DNA of 64,000 bases from Hybos culiciformis (taxonomy: Eukaryota; Arthropoda; Insecta; Diptera; Hybotidae): positions 69,627,430-69,691,429 of the forward strand of contig OZ023273.1 in NCBI GenBank assembly GCA_964007475.1, given 5' to 3'. A program made the position numbers and the translations under genes. How positions within the stretch are numbered: the stretch's first letter is position 1; every line of letters begins with the position of its first letter. The notes beneath the pieces were generated by a model. The model was given only the letters and a program-made list of their open reading frames with translations. It was not told the DNA's origin and searched no databases. This document shows positions 23,845 to 36,005 of this stretch, piece by piece.

Positions 23845-25532
23845 TTATTCATCAATACCATTTCGATAGCATACATCAGTAAATCTGATATGCTCGGCCA
23901 ATGCGCTCAACATTGCAAAATTAGAATCATAGGATTTGGCTCTGTTTAAAATATTGGAAACAGCCATATTATTATTTCTCTTTTTACGCGGTGTTCTTGG
24001 CAAACCATTTTCCGCTCTCTTTATATCAGCTAATGTTGAAATTGATTCCTCTTGGAGTTCATCTATGATTTGAAATACTCCAAGATGGGCTCCACCCATA
24101 GTTTTTATTATTTTCGAGTGCCATGACTCTATGATGTTTTGAGTTCTAGGAATATTCATCTCCTCAAAATTATAGTTTGTCCATGTCGCTGGAGGGAAAA
24201 GAGCCGATTGTTTTATATATGTATTTTCAAAATACATATATATATTTCTTAAACTTTTTCCCGGATAGCATTCTGTAATTTTCATGAACAAATCAGAAAT
24301 GTCATCAGGTTTGAAAAATGGCAGGGCCGCCAGCATTCGGATTGCTTTCTGAAATTCCATATCGTTAATAAATGTAATTTGGAGACCTTCTTTTCTAACT
24401 TCGCCAAAAAAAAAATTTGCTAGATGAAATATTTTAAAAAGAGCCAAATTTTGAAATGTTGAGCGCACTGGCAGAACATATATAATATAATATATGTATG
24501 TATATAATATAAAATGTATAATGTATATAATATATGTAACTTGGAGACCTTCTTTTCTAATTTTGCCATATATATTTTTTGCTAGATGGAAGTAGCATCC
24601 ATGGATCGATGTTCCATATGAAACTTCCATGCTTTTCATTGCTGCATGCTCAAAATCGCATATTATATATTGTGGGCTTAAGACTTGTCCTCTTTTTTCG
24701 GCTAATTGTCTGAATTCCATATGGACTCTATCGTAAATATTTCTAGATTTTCCTTAAATAAAAAGAAATATAAAAAAATTAAATTTTTAATGTTTAAATA
24801 TGGTAAAAAATCTCAAATTAAATATCAATTACCTGTCATGAGTACGAATGCAAGAGGAAACAGCTTATTCTCATCATCAATTTTCCCAAAAATTGTATAC
24901 AATTGATAGAATATTTTGGGAACAACCTTAAAAGTTCCATCGGACATCCATACTTTTGACTTCACCAGATAATCGAATGACTCGTCATAAAACATAATTA
25001 TGAACCTTTGGGTTTTGCTCCCATCCTGGAAAGTAATGTCTGCCTGGACAAATTTGCGTTCATTAAATAATTGCACTTCTTCGGGTATTTCAAATGTAAT
25101 GTCTTGCGGCTCCTTTTGTGTTATAACTTTTTTATAATTTCTCCTTATTAGAGTCAAACAACTTTCCTTTTCTGGCAGAATTAGAGCCAAATTATCTATT
25201 TCTTCTTGGCTTTTTCCTTCTTTGGAAAGAATGCTCTGGTAAATTTTACTGGTGCTCCCTCTTATTGAGCTAGAAGCTGCTTCTTTTATTTTATTTGCTA
25301 CCAATCTTTTCTTGGATTGGGTCAAATCCGGAGCATGGTAATGTTCATTTCTCACTTCTATAACGACGTCATCTTTTTCCTTCAACAACGCAAGACATCT
25401 TAAGGACTTTCTTTTTGTACATCTCCAGGACTTACCCCCATCGAAATGATATTCGAATCCATTTATAGCCAGAAGAAGGTCCCCTCGAGTAGTTTTAATC
25501 TTTTCTACTTTTACTCCTACTTCGACGCTCAT
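23845..25532 (-). CDS. FLYWCH zinc-finger MULE transposase, copy 2, with internal insertion
   Basis: Exons 25532-24833 and 24752-23845 join to 535 residues. The protein is close to copy 1, with the same FLYWCH finger, the same Asp motifs and the same intron at the same codon (ACA-G/GA), so both copies come from genomic DNA, not from mRNA. It carries an extra 162 bases (54 codons) at about 24390-24550, still in frame: the block encoding LAKNIYGKIRKEGLQ is repeated as LANFFFGEVRKEGLQ with an AT-rich filler between. The filler could disrupt the catalytic fold near the CH motif. Similarity with copy 1 starts at the ATG and ends about 28 bases past the stop, where foldback 2 begins. Upstream, the frame is continuous with ATRX (see that entry). 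Confidence 0.85.
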
Positions 25533-25643
25533 TTTTAAATTATGTTTTTGTCTCAGAACATAAAAACAGTAAATTTTCAGATTTATTTGTTCCATTAGTA
25601 AAACTTGACTTTTTGTGTAAGTATCATCTGTTATGAAAACAAA

Positions 25644-28600
25644 TAATTCAGCAAATAAACGATCTTTCGGTAAAATTGGAATTTCACGAGCTACCCGAGG
25701 TTTCAGCTCATATGAATAAAGTTCAAGTAGATCATTTTGATTGTAATGACGGCCAATCTGTTGCTCATCAATTACACGTTTTGCGGTTGATTGCTTTACA
25801 ACTTGACGCTCATATACTTTTTGTTCCATAGTTCCCTTCAAGTAAAAAAAATCATATTTAATTATGTCAAAAGAATTTGAAATTGTGAATATATTATGTT
25901 TACCAGTCCAATGAAGCGATAAATATAACACGTTTTTTCTTGTCCAAAACGATAAACACGAAAAATACTTTGTGTATCATGAGAAGGATTCCATGATACA
26001 TCGAAAATTATGACACGATTAGCTGCCACTAAATTGATGCCCAAACTACCTGCTCTTGTTGATATTAAAAATAATCGAGCTCTTAAATTTTTAACGTCAT
26101 TGAATGATCTACACATAATCTCACGATTTTCAACACTGCAACTACCATCTAACCGAAAATAATCAACACCTGGTTGCCATGAGCCCGTAAAATCTTCTAC
26201 ATTGCCTTCAATCTGTTTTCCTTGGGTTTTACGATCAATTAAAGATAAAAATTCTTCAATTACATCTAACGATTGAAGGAACTGAGAAAATAGTAAAAGC
26301 TTGTCACCAATAGCTTCACATTCATGTAAAATATTCATCAAAAGTGTCAATTTTGGCGAATGTGCAATATTGGTGAGCTCTTCTTTCGGAACTAATTGGC
26401 ACCACCATTCTGACGGGTCTTCTTTTTCTATTGGTACTGGTATATCGTCGATGTCGCTTCCTGTAAGCCAAAAGCAAAAATGGTAATATTTAATATTTTC
26501 TCCGTAAGCTGTTATACAAGGTGATAAAATATTTTATTTAAAGATCTTTATTTCATAATAATGCAATAAAGTAAACATCTGTGATAATTATTGATCAACA
26601 TTTTTTAATAAATAAGTATAACAAAAATATTATTATTAATTTTTACGTTTGTAATTCTTTGTTATTTAAATTAAATACTAACCATGTTTGACGTTTCTTG
26701 TATTTCGACCTTTTTTTACAATATCACTTTCAATACTTTGGTCTGAATTAAAGGAATCATTTTCTGACGATGATGATGTTTCTTCTTCTGAACTTTCAAT
26801 CACAAAATCTTTTATTGAGCCTTCATCATCAGAATCTTCTGCTGCAAACTGTATACAAAGTTTCAATAATAAATGACAAAAAAATTAAATTAAAATTCAC
26901 TAATAAGGATAATAGTAAAATAAGAAAAAAATAAATACTTTTTTTTTCATAACAATATCACTATTCACTCGTAAGCACATTGGATGAGTCCAAATTATAC
27001 GTAAGTTTTGAAAGTCTTGAAAAAGCTTAGCTCCTTTTCCTGTTATGTCCGTAATATTATCACGTTGTTTGGTCATATAATATTCATATATTGATTGTTG
27101 CAAATCAGACATTGTTATAAAAACTGAATATTCATGCTTTGGAGGCAAGTAAGGTGCCAAAATAGAATAATCACGTCGCTGAATACAACCTTCTAATAAT
27201 TTGTGTAAAATATGAGATCTGTGTTTCATTAAACGAGTATCCCTTTCCGTTGAATCAGTGTACTGCAAAGAAACAGAATTTCATTATTTTAAATAGTACA
27301 CACATCTAGATATCGGAAATTAAACTGATTATAAAATTATTCCTTATGATTTGGATTAAGTTGAAAATTAATTTTGTTATGACTTATGTTCTGTCCACAA
27401 GATGCAATGCTCATAATAAATTTTTATGACATGCAAATAGTATAATTCTTAGTTAACTGCATCAAAGAATTAGTTACATGGACATTTGACAATTGGCATA
27501 AAATACTCAGTTGTCGCCAATTTGCTTCATTTAATTTTATACATTTTTCATACAATTTTTGATTAATTTTGATTCCACTTATATGGAAAGTGGAATTTTT
27601 TATAATAAAAATATTTACCTGTCCGTTTGTAATAGGATTAGCGAAACGATTCAAATACTCTTTATATGTTCCTAGAAGGCTTGGTTTTACGAACTGTATC
27701 ATACAATAATATTCTTTTAAGTTGTTTTGTACAGGCGTGCCTGAAAATAATTTGGTGGAAACATTTTAATACAAAATTTTTAGTAGTGTGAAAGCTTTTT
27801 AATTGGATAATTATAACGTACACAATAAATTATTCAGATAATAGTTGTCATGTCAATCAAGGACGCTTGAGGGTCAAATAACCCAAGAACCATTGATCGG
27901 GCGCTTCTAATCTAAATAAATAAAGTTTTTCGAAGATTTTTCTATATTTTACTAATTTTAATTAGTAAATAATGAAAAAAAACCAGTTACTTTTAATGGT
28001 AATAAACTAAGTCAAACCTTTTCTTGAATGAATTGCACAAAAAAATTTTAAAATGTCGAAGTTTTCAAATATTACATTAATTCGCTTATTACTGAATTAT
28101 GTAAATTTGTTAAATAAATAAATAATAAAAATCATTGCAGAAAATTACTGTATGTTTGAAATTTTCTTTGCTTTTGAACAGTTTTTTTAGTGTGCAAATG
28201 ATTGGAAACTTTAACGTCGCAGCCCCTGGTATCATCGTTCGACAAGTTTAACGAATTATGTACAATAAAAATACTTCCGTTTTTGATAAAAAAAATTAAA
28301 TAATGAAATTAGTCTTACATAAGTATGACGATAAGATAGTGAAGTATAATTTACAGGAGAAAGTAACTAAAAAAATTTAGGGAGTTATTTTAGAATGCTT
28401 CACACTAAGATCCATATTTAAATATTAAACCAAATTTTGGTGTACCAAATTATTTCAAAATTTCTATTTTTTTTTTTGAAAAAATTTCGCATTTTTAACA
28501 ACAATAATTATAATAACAAAATATTAATACCGGTTAGTACAATCCGCCGTTTTGTACGCATTTTTGTAACTGCCTGAGATAAACTTGTTTTTTCATTTTT

Positions 28601-29208
28601 CAGCAAATGTCCTTCATCACAAATGACCATATCTGGACCCGGATCAACCAAACATTTTTGAAAAATTTCTCTTTGTTTCTTTCGAACACCCTTTGCTTTC
28701 TCATTTGATAAAATTCGATACATGTCATACCTAGAAAAATAAATCTTTAAAACAAAAACAAAAAAAAAATTGATTTAAAATACCCAATGATGCATACACC
28801 ACCTTCTTCGAACCATTCATTTAATTTAAAAGATCGAGAATTCTTATCTTTGTATTTTGACATAACGTAGTTAGTAACTGTGCTTAATGGTGTAATTACT
28901 AAAACACGTTCTATGTGAGTTATTCTTGAATTTGTTAATAATGTATGTGTTAATGTTATAACTTGAAGAGTTTTTCCTAAACCCATACAATGTGCTAAAA
29001 TGCAACCGGATCCTTCAGTTTTTTGGGCTTGCTTTATCGTTTCAAAACAAGCATCCCACATAAATTTAACACCAGCTGCTTGATGAGGTTTCAACTTTTT
29101 TAATATTCCTGAATCTACTTTAAGTAATGATTCTTCAGTTTCTTCATCAAAATCTAATACTAATTTTTCAAGTTCTGCACTTTCAGGTTTTTCATAAATA
29201 CAGTTATA
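25644..29208 (-). CDS. XNP: ATRX/XNP SNF2 helicase, partial; no N- or C-terminal exons seen
   Basis: ATRX is a SNF2-family chromatin remodeller that works with histone H3.3 at heterochromatin. Seven exons join in phase: 29208-28784, 28730-28531, 27740-27619, 27262-26939, 26848-26683, 26460-25904 and from 25835. Helicase motifs are intact: [19 protein letters not shown] (Walker A), [10 protein letters not shown] (DEGH box), [10 protein letters not shown], then an acidic Ser/Glu exon, [24 protein letters not shown] and VYRFGQ. The last exon matches ATRX to [11 protein letters not shown] (about 25644), then 37 codons of unrelated sequence lead in frame into the ATG of MULE copy 2. The conserved ATRX tail (the LTEEERKAAW region) and all exons before the helicase are missing from the window. 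Either the gene was truncated by rearrangement, or its end is elsewhere in the assembly. Confidence 0.88.
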
Positions 29209-30004
29209 CTAAAAAGAAGTATAAAAACATTTTAGAAAGCAATAGTTATTATCGGTATAATTTAATTTAAATGACATAAAAACAAGTACAATTGTTTTGT
29301 ATAGTAAATTTAAATAGCATTAGATAATTAAAATAAACTGAACATTTTATTTTAATAATTTTTTTTTTTAAATTGTTTAGTAATTTTAGAATATGACTAA
29401 ATTTTTTATTAGTCAGTCAACATTTCTGTATAACGAGACGGATTTACTTATAAGCTCCAACCATCAAAAATCAGTCGCAATATAATTTATTTGAATACTT
29501 AATAAAAAGGTGATTTAATAAAGAAAATGTTCACATTTTCCACACTAAAAACAAATGATTGTTGTATAATGTTGAGTTTATTTTTTTCTAATAACTAAAA
29601 TAAGTTTTTGAAATTTTGTATAACATCAATTTATGGTTGACATTAAGTTATGGTTACGAAAATCATGATAGATGAACATTTTGCTTATTGGTGATGATTT
29701 TTCCACTTAATTTTAAATTCTTTACATTAACTTTGTAGCGGTTGTCTGATTGTCCACAAATTTAAGAATTGAAAATTGACTAATTTCCCGTCATCCGATC
29801 GAAATGAAATTTTGCATATCGACTCGTAGTCGGTAATAATGCATTATACCTCGATCGAATGTACTATAATTAACTTTTAAAGTAATTTTAATTTCCCATA
29901 TAAAGGATTTAAAATAAAAACTTGCGATTTTATGGGTTGTGGTAAAAATGTTAGCTCACCAGTTTTTGGCGTTCTTCCATTCTTTTCCTACGTTCTTTTT
30001 CTAC
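29209..30004. other. Non-coding, upstream of the ATRX fragment
   Basis: AT-rich, no exon recognised. The last 250 bases contain a less AT-rich patch (CCGTCATCCGATCGAAATG) which looks like part of a dispersed repeat leading into the satellite. Confidence 0.5.
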
Positions 30005-30880
30005 GGTTAGGTCGTGGAGCTACGGTTAGGTCGTGCCGGAGCAAAATATACCAAAAATTTTTTTTTCTCAAAATAGGTAGCTCCGGTGAAATTAATATTA
30101 CCTGCAAAAAAATTCTTTGAGTAGGGAGCTCCGGTAAAATAAAGATTATCAGCCGAAAAATTTTTGGGTAGGGAACTACAGTTAGGTCGTGCCGGCACAG
30201 AATACACAAAAATTTTTTTTTCCAAAATAGGTAGCTCCGGTAAAATAAAGATTACCTGCCGAAAATTTTTTGGGCAGGGAGCTACGGTTAAATCGTCCCG
30301 GCTCAAAATATACAAACAACATTTTTTTGCAAAATAGGTAGCTCCGGTGAAATAAAGATTACCTGCCGAAAAGTTTTTGGGCAGGGAGCTACGGTTAGGT
30401 CGTGCCGGCTCAAAATATGTTTAAAAAAATGTTTTCAAAAATAGGTAGCTTGGGTGAAATAATTAGATTATCTGACCAAAAATTTTGGGTACGGAGCTAC
30501 AGTTAGGGTTTTCCCGGCTCAAAATATACCAAAAAAAATTTTTTTAAAAATAGGTAGCTCGGGTGAAATAAAGATTACCTGTCCAAAAAAAGGAAGAAAG
30601 TGCGGGCGGCAATAAGGGCTGAAGAGAAGTCAGAAGGGAGGGCGGAAGGGAGGACAAACATTTTGGTTAGAGAACTACGGCTAAGTTTCCCCAGCTCAAA
30701 ATATAGAAAAAACAATTTTTTTCATAATAGGTAGCTCCGGTGAAATAAAGATTAACTGACCAAAAATATTGGGTAGGGACGCAAAATATACAAAAAACAT
30801 TTTTTTTTTTTCAAAATAGGCAGCTCCGGTGAAATAAAGATTACCTGACCAAACATTTTGGGCTCAAAATATGCAAAAAA
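30005..30880. repeat. About 107-bp tandem satellite
   Basis: Units begin GGAGCTACGGTTAGGTCGTG at about 30016, 30172 (GGAACTACAG), 30278, 30385 and 30493, with decayed units to 30880. Each also holds TAGGTAGCTCCGGTGAAAT and AAAGATTACCTG. The 5-base word AGCTC/GAGCT pairs between halves of the unit. Open frames here are by-products of the repeat. Confidence 0.9.
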
Positions 30881-31163
30881 AAAAACACACGAAGCAGTCA
30901 TAGAACTGCCGACAGAAGTTAATACTTAAAAGATTTAAACTATGAAATAACAATGGCTACAAATGATGGGCTACTCAGTACAAAATGTAAATTAAAATAA
31001 AAAGTAACAATACAAAATCTTGCCTTCAATAAAATTGATTTTTAATTTAATTTACATTTTATACTGAGCAGCCCATCATTTCTAGCCACTGTTATTTCAT
31101 AGTTTAAATCTTTTAAGTATTAACTTCTGTCGGCAGTTCTATGACTGCTTCGTGTGTTTTTTT
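30881..31163. mobile_element. Palindromic MITE
   Basis: Arms of roughly 120 bases: ACACACGAAGCAGTCATAG ... is repeated inverted, ending CTATGACTGCTTCGTGTGT. The pairing continues inward through CTGCCGACAGAAGTTAATAC and AAATGATGGGCT. No coding capacity. I found no convincing target duplication, because the left side is the satellite. Confidence 0.88.
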
Positions 31164-32543
31164 ATTTAAAAAATGCGAATTAATTCCAAAATGAGATACT
31201 AAGAATTATTGTCATTTTACTAGACCATCGGAAGACGTTTTTGAAATATCAGTATTTTATCATTCTAAATATGTAATAAGAAAGTAAAATTAAGAAAACG
31301 CGAAACTATATACATTTTTACTATAATGTAAATAAGGATTATAAAATAATCTTTGCACCTAATCAAAATACTATAATATAAGCAAAAATTTCTATAAATT
31401 AATCTTTCAAATGCTTTATGATTTTTTTATGAGCCTTAATATTATCAAAAGAAAGAGAAACTAATAAATTGTATGAGTTATGATATTAAAAATAAATTAA
31501 TTTTTAAAGTATTTATATATAATAAATAGTCTTAATGTTTATATGTAAGAAAATGTTGGTTTAGATTTAGATATATTGAAACTATGTAAAAGTAAGTTTT
31601 ATATGGACTGATTTTCTTTTTTTCTTTATGTTATTCTCCATTATGATTTCAACCATTTTATTATAATTTTAAATGTGTAATTTTTTATGTAAAATAATAA
31701 GTATGTTTTGTTATAACACCTGGTATACATATAATTTTGTATTGTAAATTTCATATTTTTTATTGAATTTAGCTTTTATTATATTTTTTTTTTCATAAAT
31801 TAATTATATTATGTTTGATTGACAATACGCTTGTAAAGCAAAATTTAAATTAAATCGAAAAGAATTAAGTCAATTTATTTATTTAGGTCTAGAAGCATGA
31901 AATAAAAATAGTTACTTGTGAATTTTAACTATTGTTTTCTAATTTTAAAATAGTTCAATTGCGTAATTTATGTTAAGTGTTGGTTATAATATTTGGAGAG
32001 TTTTCATTCAATTAAAATTTTTATTGTTAATGTTGAAAATATTATATATTGATTTGCCAGCTAATCCATCAATTAATCAATAGAATGAAAAAGTTCAATA
32101 TGTAATTCTTTTCGATTATTATTAATTTATTTTCAATTCCGACAAATGAGTTAGTTTAATTCTGAACAAATTTTTTGGCAATAAATTTTAATTATAAACT
32201 GTTTGTTTATTAAACAAAAACGTTCGTTCGAGAACGATAAAGCACAAGTTCGGTTAAAAACTGTGTAACAATGTTATGTATACAGAGACTTGAAGTTAAT
32301 CGTTTTAAAAAATTGAAAAGATAAATTAACCATAAATTAACGGCCTGACAAATCATCTTGTATGTACATAAATTAAGAAATACATATCCATATAAAATAA
32401 TATATATACACATATATTTATTTTTTTGTAGGTAATATAATATACATTAAGTACAAAATACGAGAAATTAATTTTTTTTATTTTTAATTTTTGCATAATT
32501 TTTAATTCATTCAAATGTATTCATGTGAAATTTAGTTTTTTCT
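31164..32543. other. AT-rich intergenic DNA, nothing recognised
   Basis: No exon, repeat or RNA gene that I can support. Confidence 0.6.
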
Positions 32544-32810
32544 TTAATTAGTAAATGTAATATTGAGTGACGGACACTTTCGGACGTTATTATTACTATT
32601 ATTTCTACTTCCGTTGAATACAGTATGATGAACGGGACTTGCATTCCCTGAAGTTAGTTGTCTTACCATTCCAGAACCAAGTTGTTGTAGCAAACCAGAT
32701 CCTAGTGGACCTGATGACAAACATGTTGATGTTCTACGTGAACGTATCGATTGCATACTGGATGACAATAAATATGGTACGCTGCTTGATGTGTTGGGCA
32801 TTGAGCCACC
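32544..32810 (-). CDS. Ser-rich terminal exon, gene unknown
   Basis: A good acceptor (TTAAACAG before GGTGGCTCAATG) is followed by 88 codons and a stop. The protein is rich in Ser, Gly and Asn: SSSVPYLLSSSMQSIRSRR, then SGPLGSGLLQQLGSGMVRQL and a tail KCPSLNITFTN. RSRRTST looks like a basophilic kinase site. I do not recognise the family. The exon starts in phase 0, so it could be joined to the phase-0 donor of the eIF3c-like exon upstream, but that would make a very odd protein. It could also be the last exon of a gene whose other exons I have not found. Confidence 0.5.
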   Translation of the reverse strand, partial: GGSMPNTSSSVPYLLSSSMQSIRSRRTSTCLSSGPLGSGLLQQLGSGMVRQLTSGNASPVHHTVFNGSRNNSNNNVRKCPSLNITFTN

Positions 32811-34481
32811 CTGTTTAACATAAAACAATAAAAAAAAAAAAATTATTATTATTTTGAGAATAACTTTTATAAATTTAATATTATGCATACATGTGAATTT
32901 TATATTTTTTTAATTTCTTATAATCTAACCCCGATTCACAATTTATATTGTAGGTTTGATTGCGGGCTGCATAATAATTTGGATTAAAACTTTTTTCTTT
33001 AAATATTCTAGCTTTTGTATTATAGTTAGCCGTAAAATATAATTTTCGCTCCTAAATAACAAATTCTTATGAAATATTTGTATAAAATACTTACATAAAT
33101 CGTATATATACATATATATAATATACACATCTATATATAATTTAGTCTATTATTAAAATGAGCCTGAACGCCTAAAGTTTTAAAAATTGCTTGAAAACAA
33201 AACCCAGAATCAGAACCCTTCAATAATAATTGTGAAAAGAGGTTTTAGATTACATTATACTTAATGATAATATATAATTAATTATTATGTATATCAATAA
33301 TAAAAAAAAAGAGTTTAAATAATGATAAAGTATTAGTCTGGAGGGAATGAAAATATGCTTTTTTATTATATAAAATAATATAAAATTAATTAATTATTAT
33401 TTTTAATATGAAAACGGTCATGCAATTTTTATAAGCAACATTATTGATTACTTTAAAAAAATATGTAATTGGAGAAATTTTTCAATTTTAATTAAATTTG
33501 ACAACTAATTCATTTAGTTAATCCATGACCAAAATTTCGGATTAAATAAAATTTACACATTATTTTGGACGAAAAATGCATATTCATTATTAAATTAGCA
33601 AGGTATATTTATTAAAATAAATTATCTTATAACAACTTTAATTAAATTTTAGTGAAGACATTGCAGAATACAATCCCAAATGTGATATACACAAAACTTA
33701 AAGCGAATTAGTCAATTTTAAATTACATATTTAAAAGAAGAAAACATTTTATTTTATACTGTAAGTTTTATTAACGATTTGATATGATCTGTCTTACATC
33801 ATATCAAATATAGTTCTATATTAGTTTTATGTAAAGTCCGAAAACTCGATCTCAAAAACTATTCTTACAAATTTTAATTACAATATTATACTACTATACA
33901 AACAGTTTTCAAAATATCTAAAATTGTATGATAAGTAGAATAAAATTAAAAGGGATTTCATAATCCCAAAATTTAAAAATACGGAAAAATAAAAGTTCGG
34001 AGGTACGAAATATTTCCAGAATAAAAATTATTTCCTGAGATTTCGTACTCCGAATTTTAATAACCCTCCTCTCAAAAGGTAATATAAATTTTCGGTTCAA
34101 TGCTTATAAGAAACATAAAATTTGATTTAAATTAGTCTCGAAATTAATAAAAAAATATTTTTTTTTACTGATTTGTTCAAATTTTTGTTCAACTTTCCCG
34201 TCTTACAATTTGAGTTAATCAGAGTTAATTAATTTACCAAAAACGAGATAAAGTTCTAGAATAAAATTCATATTCTTAAAAAAAAAAAAACTATTTGTTG
34301 AAAATAATGCTTTTGGACTTATTAGAATTCGAAAACAGAATCTTGATAGCTAAAATAATTCTTGATTAATTGCATCGAAAGGAAATTTATGTAAAGGGCG
34401 GGATATGTAAAGGGATATGTAATTTTTTTAATAATGTTTATTTTATAATAAGTATAATTTCTTGAAAACTATGAGCCTTAC
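32811..34481. other. AT-rich, no further eIF3c exon seen
   Basis: I read the minus strand for the acidic and basic continuation expected of eIF3c (SDDEEEVKR-like) and found none. Confidence 0.55.
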
Positions 34482-34583
34482 AGGAAAAGCTTGCACTGTC
34501 GGCCGAAAAGCTTGTGGTTGAGTTTCTTCTTCACTACTCTCCGATTCGGAATCAGATCCTCCAGTTGCAAAAAAACGAGACAT
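34482..34583 (-). pseudogene. eIF3c: Orphan first exon resembling eIF3c
   Basis: 34 codons starting MSRFFATGGSDSESESSEEE and ending at a GTAAGG donor in phase 0. The start MSRFF followed by an acidic Ser/Glu run is the hallmark of eukaryotic initiation factor 3 subunit c. The remaining roughly 870 residues should be downstream on the minus strand, yet no such exons occur before the ATRX gene 5 kb away. An intact first exon without the gene suggests a partial duplication or rearrangement, or less likely a real exon of some other gene. Confidence 0.6.
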
Positions 34584-36005
34584 TATTACCTTGAACTAAA
34601 TAGTTTTTTCAATCCAACCTGAAATCTGAAAACAAAAAAAAACATTAAATTAATTTACAACACGAAAAATAAACTAAATTGAAATGATTATTCACTCTTT
34701 AATTATACACATGGAAAGTATTGTATTTTCGCTTGGGACCAAAGATTTAACGAAAAAATATATTGGTGAGAAGAAAATTTTGTATTTTGTGTACAGGCAA
34801 ATTATAGTAAAAGAAAATTTTGTATTTTCGCTTGTGACCGAACATTTCACTAAAAGAAAATAATGGTGCATAATTGAAAATTCTTATTGCTAAAATTACT
34901 CTTCGAACTAACTAAAAGCACTGATAAAAGTGGAAAATCTTAAAATCAGCGACTCTAAGCTCGATGTCTTTAAATGAGAAAGTTTCTTATAAAATAAATC
35001 CTGAAAAGAATGAATACATAAATGATTGCTTCAATTATTACTGACGCCAATATTTAAAATGATATAAAGTATACTCAACTACTAAATCTTTCTAGAATCA
35101 ACTTATTGACAGGATGATAGGTAACTAACTATGTGTAGGAATTAAGATATCATGGTTTATCTACTTTATTGAAATTGATCATTATTTGATGGATCGAACG
35201 TTTATTTAACTGATGCTCCAAAACTAAATTGAAAACCTTGTCTATTAAAATTATTTCGACATGATTGGGAATCAAAATAGTTGAATCACTTGTTCAGAAA
35301 CATTGATAAGACAAAACTACTGATGATTTATTGAATTTAGTTTCAAATTATAAATTAATGGAAAGCTGAAGCTTATTCCCAGTTCCTGCTTAGAAGGAAA
35401 ATTGGGTAGGGGTACAAATGCTATGTCAACAGTTCTTAGGGTAAGATGCTTAGAAATTTCTTTTTTAAAGTGTTTTTTTTATGTCAAAAATACCTCCATT
35501 ACAGATAATGATAAAGCCGAAAGCTTGTAACTTGTAACGCCCAAAGCTACGGCTACTAGGGTCTACCTAGGCACTTATTAACTATATAAATTGTAGGTTT
35601 TCCAGGAAAACATGATTGGTATATTTTTATTTTCTTGAATTAAAAAAAAATTTGTTAGGATCAACTTTTTTTTCCCAATTTTCCTTTTCAATCTAAAAAT
35701 ATTTTTTATTTAGTTGAGGTTATGATTAAAAATCAAGAAATTAATAAAAGTGCCATGTTGCAGCTGCCCCACCGTCAAAAAATTAGAAACTTACATGAAT
35801 TTAATAAATTTTTCTTCTTTAATTTAACTTCAAGCGAAAAACGATAGCATTTCTACCACCACGTTTGACATTAATAAAAATTTGCTGGAAATATTTCCAA
35901 AAAATACCAAAATTTATTTAGGTTCTTTAGGCTTCAGCACCAGGCAGCAGCAATGAGACATCTAATTTTATGATAGCCATGGCTTGAAATTAACATGGCT
36001 TTGTC
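34584..36005. other. AT-rich, nothing recognised
   Basis: No exon or repeat that I can support. Confidence 0.55.

Noticed and set aside
25533..25643. Continuation of the true ATRX C-terminus
   Set aside because: The 37 codons do not resemble the conserved ATRX tail and no LTEEERKAAW-like motif is seen on the minus strand to the left.
27838..28243. Possible transposon in an ATRX intron (GGGTCAAATAACCC hairpin)
   Set aside because: No matching ends or target duplication found.
30007..30315. Open frames with ARPNCSS/TGAPY repeats
   Set aside because: By-products of the 107-bp satellite.
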